A stretch of DNA of 64,000 nt from HdN1 sp964473645 (GTDB lineage Bacteria > Pseudomonadota > Gammaproteobacteria > Pseudomonadales > Ketobacteraceae), in the NCBI GenBank assembly GCA_964473645.1, contig CAYYPW010000008.1, positions 165,083-229,082 of the forward strand, in the 5' to 3' direction. Positions within the stretch are counted from its first letter, which is position 1; each line of letters opens with the position of its first letter. The position numbers were made by a program, and so were the translations under genes. The notes beneath the pieces were generated by a model. That model saw only the letters and a program-made list of their open reading frames with translations. It was not told the origin of the DNA and ran no database searches. Below are positions 63,435-64,000 of the stretch, piece after piece.

Positions 63435-64000
63435 TCAGAACAGCTCGATATCATCGTCCGTATTGTCTTTGGCAAGGGTATCGGCCTGATTGAATTCATG
63501 GCGGTATAGCGACAGGGCCTCTTCGATGGTGGCCCCTTTCATAATCATGTCAAACATCAATCGCTCGCATTCCATCGTGTAATTCGAGCGAATCTCATCT
63601 TGAATTTTCCGCCATTCCAGTGGGCTGAACAGGCGATTATTGTCCCCGATCAAATCCCCCAAATGGCGCAAGCTACCGTTCACATGGCCGAGTTTCTGGC
63701 TCAACCGATCGTAAAACTGAAACGCCACCACCGCCAGATTCATGTGTTTCAGAATATCCTGCGAAAGCGCAAGCACCTCTGTGCGGGATTGCTGCCAGGT
63801 TTCAGCAGTATCGCCTTTTGCGCACAGCTCGTTGATTCGCATCGACTCCTTTGCCATGTGGGTAAACGTCTCAGTCAAATCACCCACCGAACGGGAGCTG
63901 TCTGTCAGCGTGGTTTCGATCTGTGCCATGGCAAGGCACAGCATTGCCACCGTCTCCTTGACCTGACTCCAATCCAGATCAGGACGATCCACGCGCGAAC
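63435..64000 (-). CDS. CheZ-like helical protein, C-terminal part (partial)
   Basis: At least 188 codons, cut by the right edge; a GTG at 63992 is possible but the frame stays open to the end. It is almost all helix. F-Q-F-Y-D-R-L-S-Q-K-L (63696-63710 hold D to Q) matches the D-x3-Q catalytic helix of CheZ, and the C-terminus is N-T-D-D-D-I-E-L-F, close to the D-G-D-N-I-D-L-F end of the chemoreceptor-like protein at 19.1 kb. I do not recognise the full family. A role as a receiver-domain phosphatase is inference. It converges on the MOSC gene across only five bases. Confidence 0.6.
   Translation of the reverse strand, partial: SRVDRPDLDWSQVKETVAMLCLAMAQIETTLTDSSRSVGDLTETFTHMAKESMRINELCAKGDTAETWQQSRTEVLALSQDILKHMNLAVVAFQFYDRLSQKLGHVNGSLRHLGDLIGDNNRLFSPLEWRKIQDEIRSNYTMECERLMFDMIMKGATIEEALSLYRHEFNQADTLAKDNTDDDIELF

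Noticed and set aside
1..64000. tRNA, rRNA, insertion sequences or prophage
   Set aside because: I saw no cloverleaf with conserved TTCGA arm, no rRNA stretches, no transposase or phage structural genes and no target-site duplications.

Overview
The window looks like the chromosome of a gammaproteobacterium. The support is the gene order ihfB-lapA-lapB-pyrF, a YqcC-family protein, a Prc/Tsp protease, an HsbR/HsbA-like partner-switching pair of the kind described in Pseudomonas, a Pit phosphate transporter with a PhoU-like partner, and two 7TMR-DISM hybrid kinases. I see no prophage, transposase, rRNA, tRNA or CRISPR. Base composition looks moderate and even. I cannot name the genus.

Layout. 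1-7.1 kb: tail of an SDR enzyme, a TolC-family channel, YqcC, a 7TMR-DISM hybrid kinase, a HIT protein and the tail-specific protease Prc. 7.5-12 kb: a FadL-type barrel, a gene-free stretch with several strong hairpins, then a porin plus a short PstS-like protein. 12-23 kb: DUF2804, SirB2, an acyl-CoA dehydrogenase/SDR pair divergent from an AraC regulator, a chemoreceptor-like/STAS/REC-PP2C-kinase cassette, a second acyl-CoA dehydrogenase and a rhomboid-like protein that has lost its catalytic residues. 23.5-31 kb: ihfB, lapA, lapB, pyrF, a ComEA-like secreted HhH protein, a lone mlaC, DUF47-Pit, and a second PstS-like/porin pair. 31.4-54 kb: a giant surface or secreted protein locus. 54-64 kb: an SDR with no visible catalytic pair, a Bax-inhibitor-1 protein, a second 7TMR-DISM hybrid kinase, a MATCAP/DUF1704 metallopeptidase, an RNase-type metallo-beta-lactamase, a MOSC protein and the end of a CheZ-like helical protein.

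The most striking region is the giant locus. One very large minus-strand gene (about 16.8 kb, broken by a 100-N assembly gap) encodes a DUF4347/LEPR-type N-terminus, VCBS repeats, FG-GAP-like calcium loops and about 30 cadherin-like repeats. Eighteen repeat starts in a row are spaced exactly 303 bp apart, and three four-repeat blocks of exactly 1,212 bp recur within that array. One cadherin-like repeat carries an inserted 70-residue domain that is plainly ubiquitin-like (about 41 of 70 positions identical to eukaryotic ubiquitin by hand alignment). Downstream, four translationally coupled genes (TolC-like lipoprotein, two HlyD-type adaptors, an M50 protease fused to HlyD) form a probable export or processing machine with no ABC ATPase in view.

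A second notable theme is signalling. A membrane chemoreceptor-like protein at 19.1 kb and an unrelated helical protein at the right edge both carry a CheZ-like D-x3-Q motif and end in the same kind of acidic -D-x-I-x-L-F tail, as if both dock to and dephosphorylate a receiver domain. Phosphate is a third theme: two copies of a porin/PstS-like cassette, one beside DUF47-Pit.
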